Below the pieces are notes generated by a model that searched no databases, was not told the origin of the DNA, and saw only the letters and a program-made list of their open reading frames with translations. Source: Litoreibacter ponti (GTDB lineage Bacteria > Pseudomonadota > Alphaproteobacteria > Rhodobacterales > Rhodobacteraceae). From it: a stretch of DNA of 64,000 bases. Made by a program: the position numbers and the translations under genes. This document shows, one piece after another, positions 17,518 to 26,758 of the stretch. How positions within the stretch are numbered: position 1 is the first letter of the stretch; every line of letters starts with the position of its first letter. Location: the NCBI RefSeq assembly GCF_003054285.1, contig NZ_QBKS01000003.1:1-64000 (forward strand), read 5' to 3'.

Positions 17518-18387
17518 CTATAGCTCCTTCCGGATGTCGACGAAGCGCAGCATGATGCCGATGACGATCAGTACCGTCAGCAACAGCACCACGGCCGTGG
17601 CGGACGCCGACGGATAGGCAAGCAGCGCGATGTCGTTTGAAATCAGACGCCCGACATTGGCCGATTGAGAGCCGGACATGAAGCGCACGGTGATGAAATC
17701 GCCCATCACCAGCGTGACCACGAAAATGGTGCCGATCATGATGCCGGGCTTGGTGAGCGGGATGATGACGTTCCACAAGATCTGCGCGCCGGAGGCCCCG
17801 GCATCCCGCGCCGCCTCGATCAGGGATTTGTCGATACGCATCATCGTGTTGAAGATCGGGACCACCATGAACAGCGTGTAAAGATGCACGAAGGCCAAGA
17901 TTACGGCGAAGTCGGAAAACAGCAGCCAGTCCAGCGGCTCGTCAATCACGCCCCATGAGATCAGGGTTGAATTGGCGATGCCGTTTCGGCCCAGAAACGG
18001 GATCCAAGAGATCATCCGGATGATGTTGGAAGTCCAGAAGGGGATCGTGCACAGCAGGAACAGAACGATCTGCCATGTCAGGCTGCGCACATGGAAGGCT
18101 AGAAAGTAGGCAACAGTGAAGCCGATGCCGAGAGTGAAGACCCAAGTGATAAACGCGTATTTGAAGGTGTTGAAAAAGACGCGATAGGTGACGTTTGACC
18201 CGAACAGAAACTCGTAGTTCTCAAAGTCGAAAGCGGGAATGATGGAAAACTCGGTGGCTTGCCAGAAGCTGACCGTGACGATCATCACGATGGGCAGGAC
18301 CAGAAAGAACACAAGCACCGCCATGATCGGCAGTGCCATGAGCCATCCAATAAAGGTTTTATTTTTCAGCACTTTAGGTCTTTTCAA
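17518..18387 (-). CDS. ABC importer permease, PotB-like
   Basis: This is a 289-residue permease with six helices and the EAA loop IEAARDAGASGAQILWNVIIP. It resembles PotB of polyamine-type transporters and pairs with the PotC-like subunit. The frame begins at a TTG at 18387; an in-frame GTG five codons later is an alternative. It is separated from the solute-binding gene by a 42-bp gap with a strong hairpin. Confidence 0.88.
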   Translation of the reverse strand: MKRPKVLKNKTFIGWLMALPIMAVLVFFLVLPIVMIVTVSFWQATEFSIIPAFDFENYEFLFGSNVTYRVFFNTFKYAFITWVFTLGIGFTVAYFLAFHVRSLTWQIVLFLLCTIPFWTSNIIRMISWIPFLGRNGIANSTLISWGVIDEPLDWLLFSDFAVILAFVHLYTLFMVVPIFNTMMRIDKSLIEAARDAGASGAQILWNVIIPLTKPGIMIGTIFVVTLVMGDFITVRFMSGSQSANVGRLISNDIALLAYPSASATAVVLLLTVLIVIGIMLRFVDIRKEL

Positions 18388-18396
18388 GTCAGGTTT

Positions 18397-18422
18397 GGGG
18401 CAGGCGCTGAGGCGCCCGCCCC
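18397..18422. other. Hairpin after the solute-binding protein gene
   Basis: Arms of 10 paired bases with one mismatch (GGGGC-A-GGCGC and GCGCC-C-GCCCC) close a TGAG loop. No T-run follows in the reading direction. Hairpins in this place usually stabilise the binding-protein mRNA and lower permease expression. Confidence 0.55.
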
Positions 18423-18429
18423 GTGGTCT

Positions 18430-19689
18430 TTAGGCCGCGATGAACTCGTTCCACTTGCGGACCATGTATTGGTTTTCGTCCATAACCGCGTTCCAACAGG
18501 CAACCGCGCCCATGCGGTCCTGGAAGGACCCGCCGTCGCGTGTCTCGCCGGCTTGCGCCAGGGCATCGCCCGTCGGAGAGGTGATGGTATCGGTGGCTGC
18601 TTTGCCCTCGAACCAGTAGCCCCATTCGTTTTCGGACATGTAGTTCTTGGAGGTTTCCGGCACGGCGGAATAGTAGCCCTGACGCATCAGGTAGCCGCCG
18701 ACCCAGCCATCGAGATACCAGTTGATGTATTCGTAGGCCGCGTCACGCTCCAACCCGCTCAGCGACGCTGACAGGCCGATGCCGCCGCCCCAAGAGCGGT
18801 AGCCTTCCTCGAGCGGCTGGTAAACGCAAGGTACACCCTTGGACTTCACCGCCGTGATCGCGGGCGACCACATGGACTGGATCACCACCTCGCCAGACGC
18901 CATCAGGTTCACGCTCTCGTCGAAGGACTTCCAGAAGGCGCGGAACTGGCCGTTCTTCTTGGCCTCGGTGAAGATGGCCATGGTCAGGTCGATCTCTTCG
19001 CGGGTCATGTTGCCCTTGTCGGGGTATTTGTACTCGCCCATGGATTCGACGACCATCGCCATGTCCATGATACCGATCGACGAGATGTCCAAAATCGACG
19101 CCTTGCCCTTGAACTCGGGGTTCAGCAGCTCTGACCAGTTGTTGATCGGGCGGCCGATCAGGTCGGGGCGGATGCCCAGCGTGTCGGCGTTGTAGATCGT
19201 GGGGATCAGCGTCATCCAGCCGGATTCGTTGTCGACAAAGGTCTTGCCCTCGGGGCCTTCGGTGAAGCCCACGGTGTGCGGAGCCGTGCCTTGGGCGATG
19301 GTGCTTTCCGGCGTCAGCTTGCCATTGCGGAAGATGCCCACGATCTTGTCGTAGTTCTTGATCTTGGACGTATCCATCGCCTGCAGGTTGCCGGTCGGCC
19401 AGACCTTCTTGCAGATCCAGTATTCGATATCGGCAATGTCAAAGCTGTTGGGCTGCGTGGCCGCACGCTGGGTTACGCTGTCGGAATCGAGCGCCGTCAT
19501 TTCCAGCGTGAAGCCAAGGTCTTCCTTCACCTTGTTGGCCACGTCATTGAGGTTCGACACGCCGGTGCCGAACTGGCGCAAAGTGACATCTTTGATGTTT
19601 TGCGCCCAGATCATCGGCGCGCCGAGCGTCGTTCCTGCGGCAAAGGCTGCGCCGCCCTTCAGAACATTCCGTCTTGAAACTTTGGTCAT
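18430..19689 (-). CDS. ABC importer solute-binding protein with Tat signal
   Basis: The 419-residue periplasmic protein starts MTKVSRRNVLKGG, a twin-arginine signal with an SRRNVLKG motif, and cleavage near APMIWAQN. The rest is a PotD-like bilobal binding protein (NLNDVANKVKEDLGF, DIADIEYWICK, ASLSGLERDAAYEYINWYLDG). The ATG at 19689 has GGAG upstream; the ATG five codons earlier does not. It gives ligand specificity to the importer. The presence of a racemase and GntR regulator argues for an amino acid or cyclic amide rather than a polyamine. Confidence 0.88.
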   Translation of the reverse strand: MTKVSRRNVLKGGAAFAAGTTLGAPMIWAQNIKDVTLRQFGTGVSNLNDVANKVKEDLGFTLEMTALDSDSVTQRAATQPNSFDIADIEYWICKKVWPTGNLQAMDTSKIKNYDKIVGIFRNGKLTPESTIAQGTAPHTVGFTEGPEGKTFVDNESGWMTLIPTIYNADTLGIRPDLIGRPINNWSELLNPEFKGKASILDISSIGIMDMAMVVESMGEYKYPDKGNMTREEIDLTMAIFTEAKKNGQFRAFWKSFDESVNLMASGEVVIQSMWSPAITAVKSKGVPCVYQPLEEGYRSWGGGIGLSASLSGLERDAAYEYINWYLDGWVGGYLMRQGYYSAVPETSKNYMSENEWGYWFEGKAATDTITSPTGDALAQAGETRDGGSFQDRMGAVACWNAVMDENQYMVRKWNEFIAA

Positions 19690-19716
19690 GTCTTTTCTCT
19701 CCATGTCAGATGACTT

Positions 19717-20703
19717 CTAGGCCGTAAGCTTGTGCAGATTTGCGTCGTCCCAGATCAGACCGACCTGATCGCCTGGGTTGAATGGGTTGTCGAAAAAGGT
19801 GCCTTCGGGGATCAGCGCGCTGATCTCCTGATCGCCAGCAATGCGGGCCGAAACGGATACATGCGCGCCCTGGTATTCTACCGCGGATATGTTGCCCTGC
19901 AGCTTGCCCGTCTCGCTTTGCAGCACGCCGACAGCGTCGGTTCGAATGGCATAGTGCCCTTCGGGCAGTGCAATCACGTTATGCCCGCCGATGAACTGAG
20001 CGACGAAAGCCGTTTTCGGCGCGTTGAACACATCCCGCGCCGTGCCGGCTTGTTCGATGATGGCGTTGTTCATCACGACAATCTCGTCTGCGAGTGCCAA
20101 TGCCTCGTCCTGGCCGTGGGTCACATGCACAAAGCTGATGCCCAACTCGCGCTGCAGCTTTCGCAACTCCCCGCGCATGCGGATTCGCAGGAACGGGTCA
20201 AGGGCGGAAAGCGGCTCGTCCAGCAGCAGGACCTGTGGCCGCGTGATCAAGGCGCGCGCGAGGGCCACACGTTGCTGCTGGCCGCCGGACAGCTGATCCG
20301 GCAACCTGTCGCTGAGGGCGCTGAGGTCCACAAGCTCCAGCATTTCACCGGCCTTTTTCAGCCGGTCCGCCTTATCGTCGCCACGCATCTTGAGGCTGAA
20401 GGCAACATTGTCGGCAACACTCAGATGCGGAAACAGCGCGTAGTTCTGAAACATCATGGCCGTGCCACGCTTGGCAGGTGGCAGGTCGGAAATGTCAGCA
20501 CCACCCAGCAGGATGGATCCCTCAGACACAATTTCATGGCCCGCGATCATCCGCAGGGTCGACGACTTCCCGCAGCCCGAAGGCCCCAGCAGGCACGCGT
20601 ACCCTCCGGGTTGAAACCTGTGGTTTATTGCATCGACCGCAACCGTCGCGCCATACCGCTTGGTCACAGATACCAGCTCAAGTTCTTTGATCGGCGCGTT
20701 CAT
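19717..20703 (-). CDS. ABC importer ATP-binding subunit, PotA-like
   Basis: The 328-residue ATPase has Walker A GPSGCGKSST, the signature LSGGQQQRVALARAL, Walker B VLLLDEP, and a C-terminal TOBE-like domain from about residue 240. It is first in the operon, with GGGGAAG before its ATG. It faces the GntR gene across a 230-bp gap containing a perfect palindrome. Confidence 0.9.
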   Translation of the reverse strand: MNAPIKELELVSVTKRYGATVAVDAINHRFQPGGYACLLGPSGCGKSSTLRMIAGHEIVSEGSILLGGADISDLPPAKRGTAMMFQNYALFPHLSVADNVAFSLKMRGDDKADRLKKAGEMLELVDLSALSDRLPDQLSGGQQQRVALARALITRPQVLLLDEPLSALDPFLRIRMRGELRKLQRELGISFVHVTHGQDEALALADEIVVMNNAIIEQAGTARDVFNAPKTAFVAQFIGGHNVIALPEGHYAIRTDAVGVLQSETGKLQGNISAVEYQGAHVSVSARIAGDQEISALIPEGTFFDNPFNPGDQVGLIWDDANLHKLTA

Positions 20704-20844
20704 ACTTCCCCCGATAGGTCATGCCACTGAAGTCAGCAGGCGGGCAGCAAAGCAATCTCGGCGGGCGTAAGTCAGAGAACCTTTGATGGCTCTGCTCAAA
20801 AATTTTGCGCTTCATTCCCCTTGCGGTGAAAAATTGAACACAAA

Positions 20845-20856
20845 ATTGTATACAAT
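20845..20856. promoter_or_regulatory. Likely GntR/FCD operator
   Basis: ATTGTATACAAT is a perfect 12-bp palindrome. TTGTATACAA-type sites are typical for FadR/VanR-branch GntR regulators. It lies between the ABC importer and the GntR gene and could control both. Confidence 0.65.
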
Positions 20857-20933
20857 ACAAGAGTTGGTTGCGTACACATGTAAGGCTTGAGGCCCCTAAA
20901 TGGCTCTGCCATGTGAGATGCGGAAGGAAGAAT

Positions 20934-21632
20934 ATGACCCGAACCGCAGATTCGACACCAGCACCACCCGCAACGAGCGACGGCATTTCGCAGGCGCTGT
21001 CTCTGGCCATCCACGAACATAGGATCGCACCGGGCACACGGCTGGGCGAAGACGAGCTGTCCGAGATTTATGGGGTGTCGCGCACGGTGGTGCGTGCGGC
21101 CTTGCAGACCCTGTCACATATCAAACTGGTTGATATCAGACGCAATAAAGGCGCTTCCGTTGCATCCCCCTCAATCACCGAAGCGCATGAGGTTTTCGAG
21201 GCACGCGAACTGCTTGAACCGCGCACGGCCCGCAGTGCGGCCAAACACGCGACATCGGCCGACATCACGATGCTCGAGCGCCACATCAACGACGAACATG
21301 CAGCGCTTGACGCAAATGATCCCGGGCGGGCGCTCTATCTGTCCGGTCTGTTCCACACGGAAATTGCCCGGATCGCCGGGCAAGCAACAATTACCGGGTT
21401 CATCGAGACCCTGATCGCGCGGTCCTCGCTGATCATCGCTCTGTATTGGCGCCGCGAAAGCGCCCTGTGTGAAAAACATGCGCACTATGCGCTGTTACAG
21501 GCGTTGGCCGATCACAATGAACAACAGGCAGAGGAGTTGATGCGGAGCCATCTGGTCGACCTGCATTCGGCCTTGGATCTGCGCGAACGCAACGCGCACA
21601 CGCTTTCGCTCAAGGATGCGCTCTCCCCATGA
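20934..21632 (+). CDS. GntR family regulator with FCD domain
   Basis: The 232-residue protein has an N-terminal winged helix (RLGEDELSEIYGVSRTVVRAALQTL, residues about 36-62). A C-terminal FCD ligand domain carries metal-site histidines in LFHTEIARIAG and later HAHYALLQAL. GGAAGGA precedes the ATG at 20934. It overlaps the downstream acetyltransferase gene by ATGA. It probably senses a substrate of the divergent ABC importer. Confidence 0.88.
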   Translation: MTRTADSTPAPPATSDGISQALSLAIHEHRIAPGTRLGEDELSEIYGVSRTVVRAALQTLSHIKLVDIRRNKGASVASPSITEAHEVFEARELLEPRTARSAAKHATSADITMLERHINDEHAALDANDPGRALYLSGLFHTEIARIAGQATITGFIETLIARSSLIIALYWRRESALCEKHAHYALLQALADHNEQQAEELMRSHLVDLHSALDLRERNAHTLSLKDALSP

Positions 21633-22459
21633 CGATCCGCGCGATGACCCTTGAAGATCTGCGGTTGGTTCTGGGCTGGGCAGCGGAGGAGGGGTGGAAT
21701 CCCGGGCTGGACGATGCGGAGGCTATGCTTGCAGCCGATCCGCAAGGCTTTCTGATCAAAACAGTCGACGGCGAACCTGTCGCCGCGATTTCTGTCGTCA
21801 ATCACGACCCCCGTTTTGCCTTTCTCGGTCTCTACCTGTGCAAGCCCGATCACCGCGGCCAAGGTCACGGTCTGGAGGTCTGGCGTGCTGGCATTGCACA
21901 TGCCGGGACCCGCAGCATCGGTCTGGACGGCGTGCCTCAGCAGCAAGAGAATTATGAGAAGTCAGGCTTTGTGAAACATGGCAGCACCGTGCGGTATAAA
22001 GGATGGATCAGTACGGCACTGGACCCGAGTGTCCGGCCCGCTTCACCTGATGAGACCGAGGCACTGATCGTCTATGACGCCAGATGTTGCGGCATGGATC
22101 GCACTGCATTTTCGACGGCGTGGTTTAGCACCTCGCGAAATCGACAAACTATGGTTGTGACACACGGGGGTGAGATTTCTGGATATGCGACCTTCCGGCG
22201 TTGTGGTTTGGGGACCAAAATCGGACCGCTGAACGCGACCTCGCACGCTGATACTCAGGCCTTGCTGGCATCAAATCCATTTGCAAACGGTGACCAGCCG
22301 GTCTTTGTCGACGTGCAACAGCAAAGTTCACCGCTTTGCGCACTGCTCCAAGAACGTGGCTTCGAGCCGGTTTTTGAAACTGCCCGAATGTTCAATGGTG
22401 CGTGTCCTGAAGCTCATCCAGCAGCGTTCCACGCCATCGCGACCATGGAACTTGGGTAG
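21629..22459 (+). CDS. GNAT family N-acetyltransferase
   Basis: The 276-residue protein has an N-terminal GNAT domain with the acetyl-CoA loop CKPDHRGQGHGLEVWRAG (residues about 72-89). A less conserved C-terminal GNAT-like half follows. It is translationally coupled to the GntR gene. It may acetylate a product of the imported compound; the substrate is not evident. Confidence 0.8.
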   Translation: MTIRAMTLEDLRLVLGWAAEEGWNPGLDDAEAMLAADPQGFLIKTVDGEPVAAISVVNHDPRFAFLGLYLCKPDHRGQGHGLEVWRAGIAHAGTRSIGLDGVPQQQENYEKSGFVKHGSTVRYKGWISTALDPSVRPASPDETEALIVYDARCCGMDRTAFSTAWFSTSRNRQTMVVTHGGEISGYATFRRCGLGTKIGPLNATSHADTQALLASNPFANGDQPVFVDVQQQSSPLCALLQERGFEPVFETARMFNGACPEAHPAAFHAIATMELG

Positions 22460-22722
22460 CGCACCATGACCGTTTTTAGCTGAAGAAAGCAGACACTGGC
22501 GCAAGTGACGAGCCGCTTGCAGCGCGAACGCTGGAAAGCACAGCGCATCCAGACCCGATGCCTCTGGTGTGGGGATCAGCAGCTCTGACGCCAACCGACA
22601 GGTTCAGCGAGAAGCATGAATGCCCGCCCCATGCGCCCGTCGGAAATCAATGCTATATCGCCCTATTTCTGACCCGTTTGCCCCGTTTTCTAAGAGAACG
22701 CTATTCCACGGCAGAGGGCTTC

Positions 22723-23904
22723 ATGCGCATTTCGGTACTTCTCCATCTCATCGTCTCGATCTCACTGCTGACATTGAGCTTCCTGCTGGTGACCGGAAAA
22801 GTGTCTACGAGCGGTCTCTACCGTGCATATCAACAGGTCTCTTCTGGTGTTGTCGGCCGCAGCGCGGTCCCGGACCACAGCGTCACGGCGACGGCAAGCA
22901 TCAGTCCGCTCGAGGGATACACTTATGCGGGGCAACTCGATGCCCGGATCACCTTTACTGGTGCGAGCGGGGTCGAGACGGTTTTCGATCTTCACTATCC
23001 CTCCGACTACAATGCTTTTCACGACGGATTTGGTCCGCTTTGGCTGGCCAACTGGCGCTCCGATGCCCCGAACAATCCACAGGTGACCCCTGTTCTCGGC
23101 AACAGCTGCTTGCAGACCATAAATGGGGAAAATCTGGCGCCGAGCCTGCGATACCAGACTGGCTATAAGGAATACATCGTTTGCCGCGTGCTTGACGAGG
23201 AGGGTCAAGATGCACCGCGCGTGTATGATATCTCGAAGGCCACGCCTGCGGTCATCGGCGTGATCTGGGCCAACCGAAACCATCAACCGATCGACTATCC
23301 CCGCGAGCGTTGTGTCGCCGAAGCGCGCATTTGGTCTACAGAGGTGGCCAAGCCTGGCGATCGCTTCATGGCGTGTGTCTTCGTCGTTGACGAAGAGCCA
23401 CAACAGATCGAGATTTTTGCCTTCGAGCTGACCGAACGCAGCATGGTCGAGGTTGGGGGAGACGGCGAGGCGTGGTCACGGGTGGCCGTGGCAACGCGTG
23501 AGGCTTCGCGCCTCGTGCAATATCGCTTGATGCAGGGATGGCTCGACGATCCGCAGGCCCATGATGCCGCGGTAGAGCGGGCCTATGCCCATATTGCTGC
23601 AAATCTCGATCAAGCGGTCCCGACACGCCTTTCCCGGTTCGAAAGTGTGGAACTGCGGGACGGTATCATTGATCTCACGTTCAGCGCAAAAAATTCTGCG
23701 GAGATGTTCCGCGTCCGAGACAATTCGCCCAATGGCGAGGAACGTCAGCTCTATCAAAACGTCCGAAACATGCTGTGCGGATCCGATGAACGCGCCGCGT
23801 TGCTCGCGTTTCAGGAAAATGAGATCACATTTGTCTACGAAGTGAATGGCAGCAACGGGCAGCCAATCACACCGTACGGTTGGTTTACAAACCTGCCCTG
23901 CTAG
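22723..23904 (+). CDS. Membrane-anchored or secreted protein of unknown function
   Basis: This 393-residue protein has an N-terminal hydrophobic segment (residues about 4-25, LLHLIVSISLLTLSFLLVTG) that serves as signal or anchor. A polar periplasmic body with several cysteines follows. I recognise no domain. The ATG at 22723 has GAGGG upstream; the frame runs 55 codons further but those lack signal character. The 263-bp gap before it holds no visible gene. It stops 5 bp from a convergent nitroreductase. Confidence 0.65.
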   Translation: MRISVLLHLIVSISLLTLSFLLVTGKVSTSGLYRAYQQVSSGVVGRSAVPDHSVTATASISPLEGYTYAGQLDARITFTGASGVETVFDLHYPSDYNAFHDGFGPLWLANWRSDAPNNPQVTPVLGNSCLQTINGENLAPSLRYQTGYKEYIVCRVLDEEGQDAPRVYDISKATPAVIGVIWANRNHQPIDYPRERCVAEARIWSTEVAKPGDRFMACVFVVDEEPQQIEIFAFELTERSMVEVGGDGEAWSRVAVATREASRLVQYRLMQGWLDDPQAHDAAVERAYAHIAANLDQAVPTRLSRFESVELRDGIIDLTFSAKNSAEMFRVRDNSPNGEERQLYQNVRNMLCGSDERAALLAFQENEITFVYEVNGSNGQPITPYGWFTNLPC

Positions 23905-23909
23905 GGGCG

Positions 23910-24716
23910 CTATACTTCCTTCACCAACTCATGAAATGGCAGCCGTGCGCGTGGGCTCAAAAGACCGTCAGGCGTTCCTTTCCCCGCACCGATCACCATC
24001 GTGACTTCCGCAGATGAACTCAGGCCTAGCAAGGTGCTGATACCGGGCTTGTCGACCCCGCTCATCGGGCAGGATTCGTACCCATGCGCGGCCAGGGACA
24101 GCATCAGGTTCTCGGCGGCAAGGCTCGCTTGAATGTGGCCGTAAATGCGGTGGTCCGCCCGCGTGACCGGCTCGTGCACAACCGGCTCGCTGCGGCCCCG
24201 ATACCAAAACATCAGCCTGCGTTTGAGATTGTGGAACCCAAAGCGATCCGTCTTCATCAGCATGGGAACGATGTTTTCATAGTAGTCCCGGACCGGCCCC
24301 TTGAAGGGCTTACGGCCACCGTCTGTCATGATGTCGGACATTTTCTTCAGGTGCGATTGCCATAGATCGACCCGCGAGACTACGACGATCAGCTCTCCTG
24401 CCGTCACTGCCCCCGGCTGATCAAGACAAAGCTCTGACAGGCGCGTTCTCTTTTGCGCATCCCGGACCCAATAGAACTCGTAGCACTGAAGATTTGAGGC
24501 GCTCGGGGCCAGGATCGCGTCATCGAAACAGTCTCGCATCACCTCATCGGGTATCGGTTCGCCATCGAATTTGCGAATGGCGCGACGACCCTGAACGGTC
24601 TTCTTGAATCCGGGGAGCGCGGTTGTCTTGAACGACGGGTTGGGCCGTTCGTCCTGCGCAACAACCACATGTTCGAGATTGCCCATTTCACTGAGCGGGT
24701 TCGGCGTGCCGGGCAT
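23910..24716 (-). CDS. Nitroreductase family protein
   Basis: This 268-residue FMN-dependent protein has the nitroreductase start QGRRAIRKFDGEPIPDEVM (residues about 41-60). It also has the DDAILAPSASNLQCYEF block and a conserved AHGYESCPMSG segment near the C terminus. Such enzymes reduce nitro groups, quinones or flavins in the cytosol. The ATG at 24716 has GGAGGG upstream. It shares a divergent promoter region containing a FixK/FNR-like box at 24779-24792 with the 2TM gene, so low oxygen may induce it. Confidence 0.85.
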   Translation of the reverse strand: MPGTPNPLSEMGNLEHVVVAQDERPNPSFKTTALPGFKKTVQGRRAIRKFDGEPIPDEVMRDCFDDAILAPSASNLQCYEFYWVRDAQKRTRLSELCLDQPGAVTAGELIVVVSRVDLWQSHLKKMSDIMTDGGRKPFKGPVRDYYENIVPMLMKTDRFGFHNLKRRLMFWYRGRSEPVVHEPVTRADHRIYGHIQASLAAENLMLSLAAHGYESCPMSGVDKPGISTLLGLSSSAEVTMVIGAGKGTPDGLLSPRARLPFHELVKEV

Positions 24717-24778
24717 TGAAATCCCTCCATCCAAATGGGCGGTTTAAGCCCGGATACCGCCTGACCACCGTGGAGGCA

Positions 24779-24792
24779 TTGATCTTGCTCAA
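24779..24792. promoter_or_regulatory. FixK/FNR-like box between nitroreductase and 2TM gene
   Basis: TTGATCTTGCTCAA. The centre is 69 bp from both divergent start codons. A -10-like TATCCG lies at 24756-24751 on the minus strand, 32 bp from the centre. A weaker TAGTCA at 24814-24819 serves the plus strand. Confidence 0.55.
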
Positions 24793-24853
24793 TGGGAACG
24801 TCCCCCGGTCTGCTAGTCAAAGCCGGTCCTGAAGCAACGGAGACGAGGGGGCT

Positions 24854-25129
24854 ATGGAGCATTCAGACGAATACCAATCAGCAAAGAACCGGGTTGAAGC
24901 CAAGATGAGTTTCTACACGCATTATTCGGTATATGCCGCGGTCATTTTGCTACTTGCGATCATCAATTTCATGACGTCCTCCGGCGCCATCTGGTTCCAC
25001 TGGCCGATGCTGGGCTGGGGGATTGCCGTGGCCCTTCATGCCGCGTTCGTTTTCGTGTTCCCAAGGCGGTTCGCTGTCACAGAACAGATGATCCAAAAGG
25101 AGATCGGCAAGGCGCGAGAGCGGTCCTGA
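24854..25129 (+). CDS. 2TM domain protein
   Basis: The 91-residue protein has two close hydrophobic helices (VYAAVILLLAIINF and GWGIAVALHAAFVFVF) flanked by charged ends, the pattern of the 2TM domain often attached to histidine kinases but here free-standing. GAGGGGG precedes the ATG. It is probably co-transcribed with the flavoprotein 73 bp downstream and lies behind a FixK-like box. Confidence 0.75.
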   Translation: MEHSDEYQSAKNRVEAKMSFYTHYSVYAAVILLLAIINFMTSSGAIWFHWPMLGWGIAVALHAAFVFVFPRRFAVTEQMIQKEIGKARERS

Positions 25130-25202
25130 AAGCCGCGCCATCAGAAAAGATCGCCTTTCAATAGCCATCCGCAAAGAGAGCACCCGTTAGGGAGATCGCA
25201 AA

Positions 25203-26756
25203 ATGACCGAACCAAAACGCAATCACTGGGACGCCATCGTAGTCGGCTCCGGCATGGGCGGTATGACGGCCGCGGCCGCGCTTTCAAAAATGGGGCACAA
25301 GGTTCTGCTTCTGGAGCAGTACAAGACCTTGGGCGGTCTCACGCACAGCTTCTCGCGTGATGGCTTCTCCTGGGACGCAGGCATCCACTATCTGGGCTGC
25401 CTTGCGCCGGACGACCGGGAGCGCGCGATGCTCGATTGGCTGACGGACGAGCCAATGGCCTTCGAACCGATGGGGACGGTCTATGACAACCTGCATCTTG
25501 GCGATGCCCCACCGCTTGCCCTGTCGCGCCCCTTCGAGGCACAGGAACGCGACCTGAAGGATCGTTTTCCCGAGGAGGCGGAAGCCATCGAGGCGTGGAT
25601 CGAAGCACTTCGGGAAGGACGGGAAACGATGTACACACTGGCGTCCACGCGCGCCATGCCAGAGTTCGTCGGCGATATGATCGACTGGTGGAACCACCGG
25701 GCGATCGACACATGGTGCAAACGCACGACCAAGGAGGTCGCCGAAAGCCTCACACAAAACCCGGACCTCATCGCGGCCTTTACCGCACAATGGGGAGATT
25801 TCGGCGGGCGCCCCCACAAGGCAAGCTTTGCCATGCATGCCCTGATCCTTGGATGCTACTTGCAAAGCGGCGCGTGGTATCCGGAGGGCGGCGGCAAGGC
25901 GTTTGCCGACCACCTGATCCCGACAATCACCGATGCGGGTGGGGAGGCGCGTACCGGCGTGAGGGTCGAAACACTTCTGACCGAAGGCGACAAGGTTATC
26001 GGAGTGCGCACATCCGAGGGGGACGACATTCAATCCGACGTGGTTATCTCCAACATCGGCGCGCGCGAGACGGTCAACACATTGCTGCCGATAGGATTTG
26101 GCGACATGGACTGGATCGAAGAAATTCTGGAGCTGCCTCCCTCCATCGCCCATTTCAGCCTGTTCTTGGGATTTGAAGGCGACATCACGGGGGCGGGCGC
26201 CACACGGTCCAACCATTGGGTCTACCCGGGCCGTGAGGTAGACGCCATTTGGGACGACGCGCCAGACGGCGATCCGCCCGGGTTCTTTGTCTCATTCGCT
26301 TCCCTGAAGGACCCGATGCATGACCCGGGGCCAGACCAAAAACATGCGGGCGAAGTCATTGCCTGGACCGATTGGAGTGCCGTTGCGAAATGGGCCGGCT
26401 TGCCTTCAGGCGAGCGGGGTGCGGACTACCAAGCCTTCAAACAAAAGGTGGAAGACAAGATGTTCGCGCTATTTGCCGCGAAATTTCCCGATCTGGCCGA
26501 ACTTGTCGTCCTGAAGGAGCTTTCGACGCCGTTGGCCACCGAAGCGATCACCGGTCATCACGAGGGCCGCTTTTATGGGCTGGACGGAACGCCGGAGCGG
26601 GTGTTGAGCGATGCGCTGCGGGCGAAGACCCCGATCGATGGGCTCTTTCTGTCCGGGCAGGATGTGGTCAGCCAGGGCATTCAGGGCGCGCTCTGGGGCG
26701 GCATCCTTTGTGCGGCCAGCGTCGACCCCAATGTGTTCAAGATGATGAGAGGGTAG
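25203..26756 (+). CDS. Phytoene desaturase/carotenoid isomerase/retinol saturase-like FAD oxidoreductase
   Basis: The 517-residue flavoprotein begins with the FAD motif GSGMGGMTAAAAL (residues about 15-27) and LGGLTHSFSRDGFSWDAGIHYLG, characteristic of the CrtI/CrtISO/RetSat branch. The C terminus has the matching GLFLSGQDVVSQGIQGALWGG block. Enzymes of this group desaturate or isomerise polyenes. No carotenoid genes are visible nearby, so the substrate could be another lipid. GGAGAT precedes the ATG. It nearly abuts the convergent fatty acid hydroxylase gene. Confidence 0.82.
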   Translation: MTEPKRNHWDAIVVGSGMGGMTAAAALSKMGHKVLLLEQYKTLGGLTHSFSRDGFSWDAGIHYLGCLAPDDRERAMLDWLTDEPMAFEPMGTVYDNLHLGDAPPLALSRPFEAQERDLKDRFPEEAEAIEAWIEALREGRETMYTLASTRAMPEFVGDMIDWWNHRAIDTWCKRTTKEVAESLTQNPDLIAAFTAQWGDFGGRPHKASFAMHALILGCYLQSGAWYPEGGGKAFADHLIPTITDAGGEARTGVRVETLLTEGDKVIGVRTSEGDDIQSDVVISNIGARETVNTLLPIGFGDMDWIEEILELPPSIAHFSLFLGFEGDITGAGATRSNHWVYPGREVDAIWDDAPDGDPPGFFVSFASLKDPMHDPGPDQKHAGEVIAWTDWSAVAKWAGLPSGERGADYQAFKQKVEDKMFALFAAKFPDLAELVVLKELSTPLATEAITGHHEGRFYGLDGTPERVLSDALRAKTPIDGLFLSGQDVVSQGIQGALWGGILCAASVDPNVFKMMRG

Positions 26757-26758
26757 GC

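Noticed and set aside
20783..20799. TTGA...TCAA-like match near the ABC importer promoter
   Set aside because: The arms are 9 bases apart rather than 6, so it is not an FNR/FixK site.
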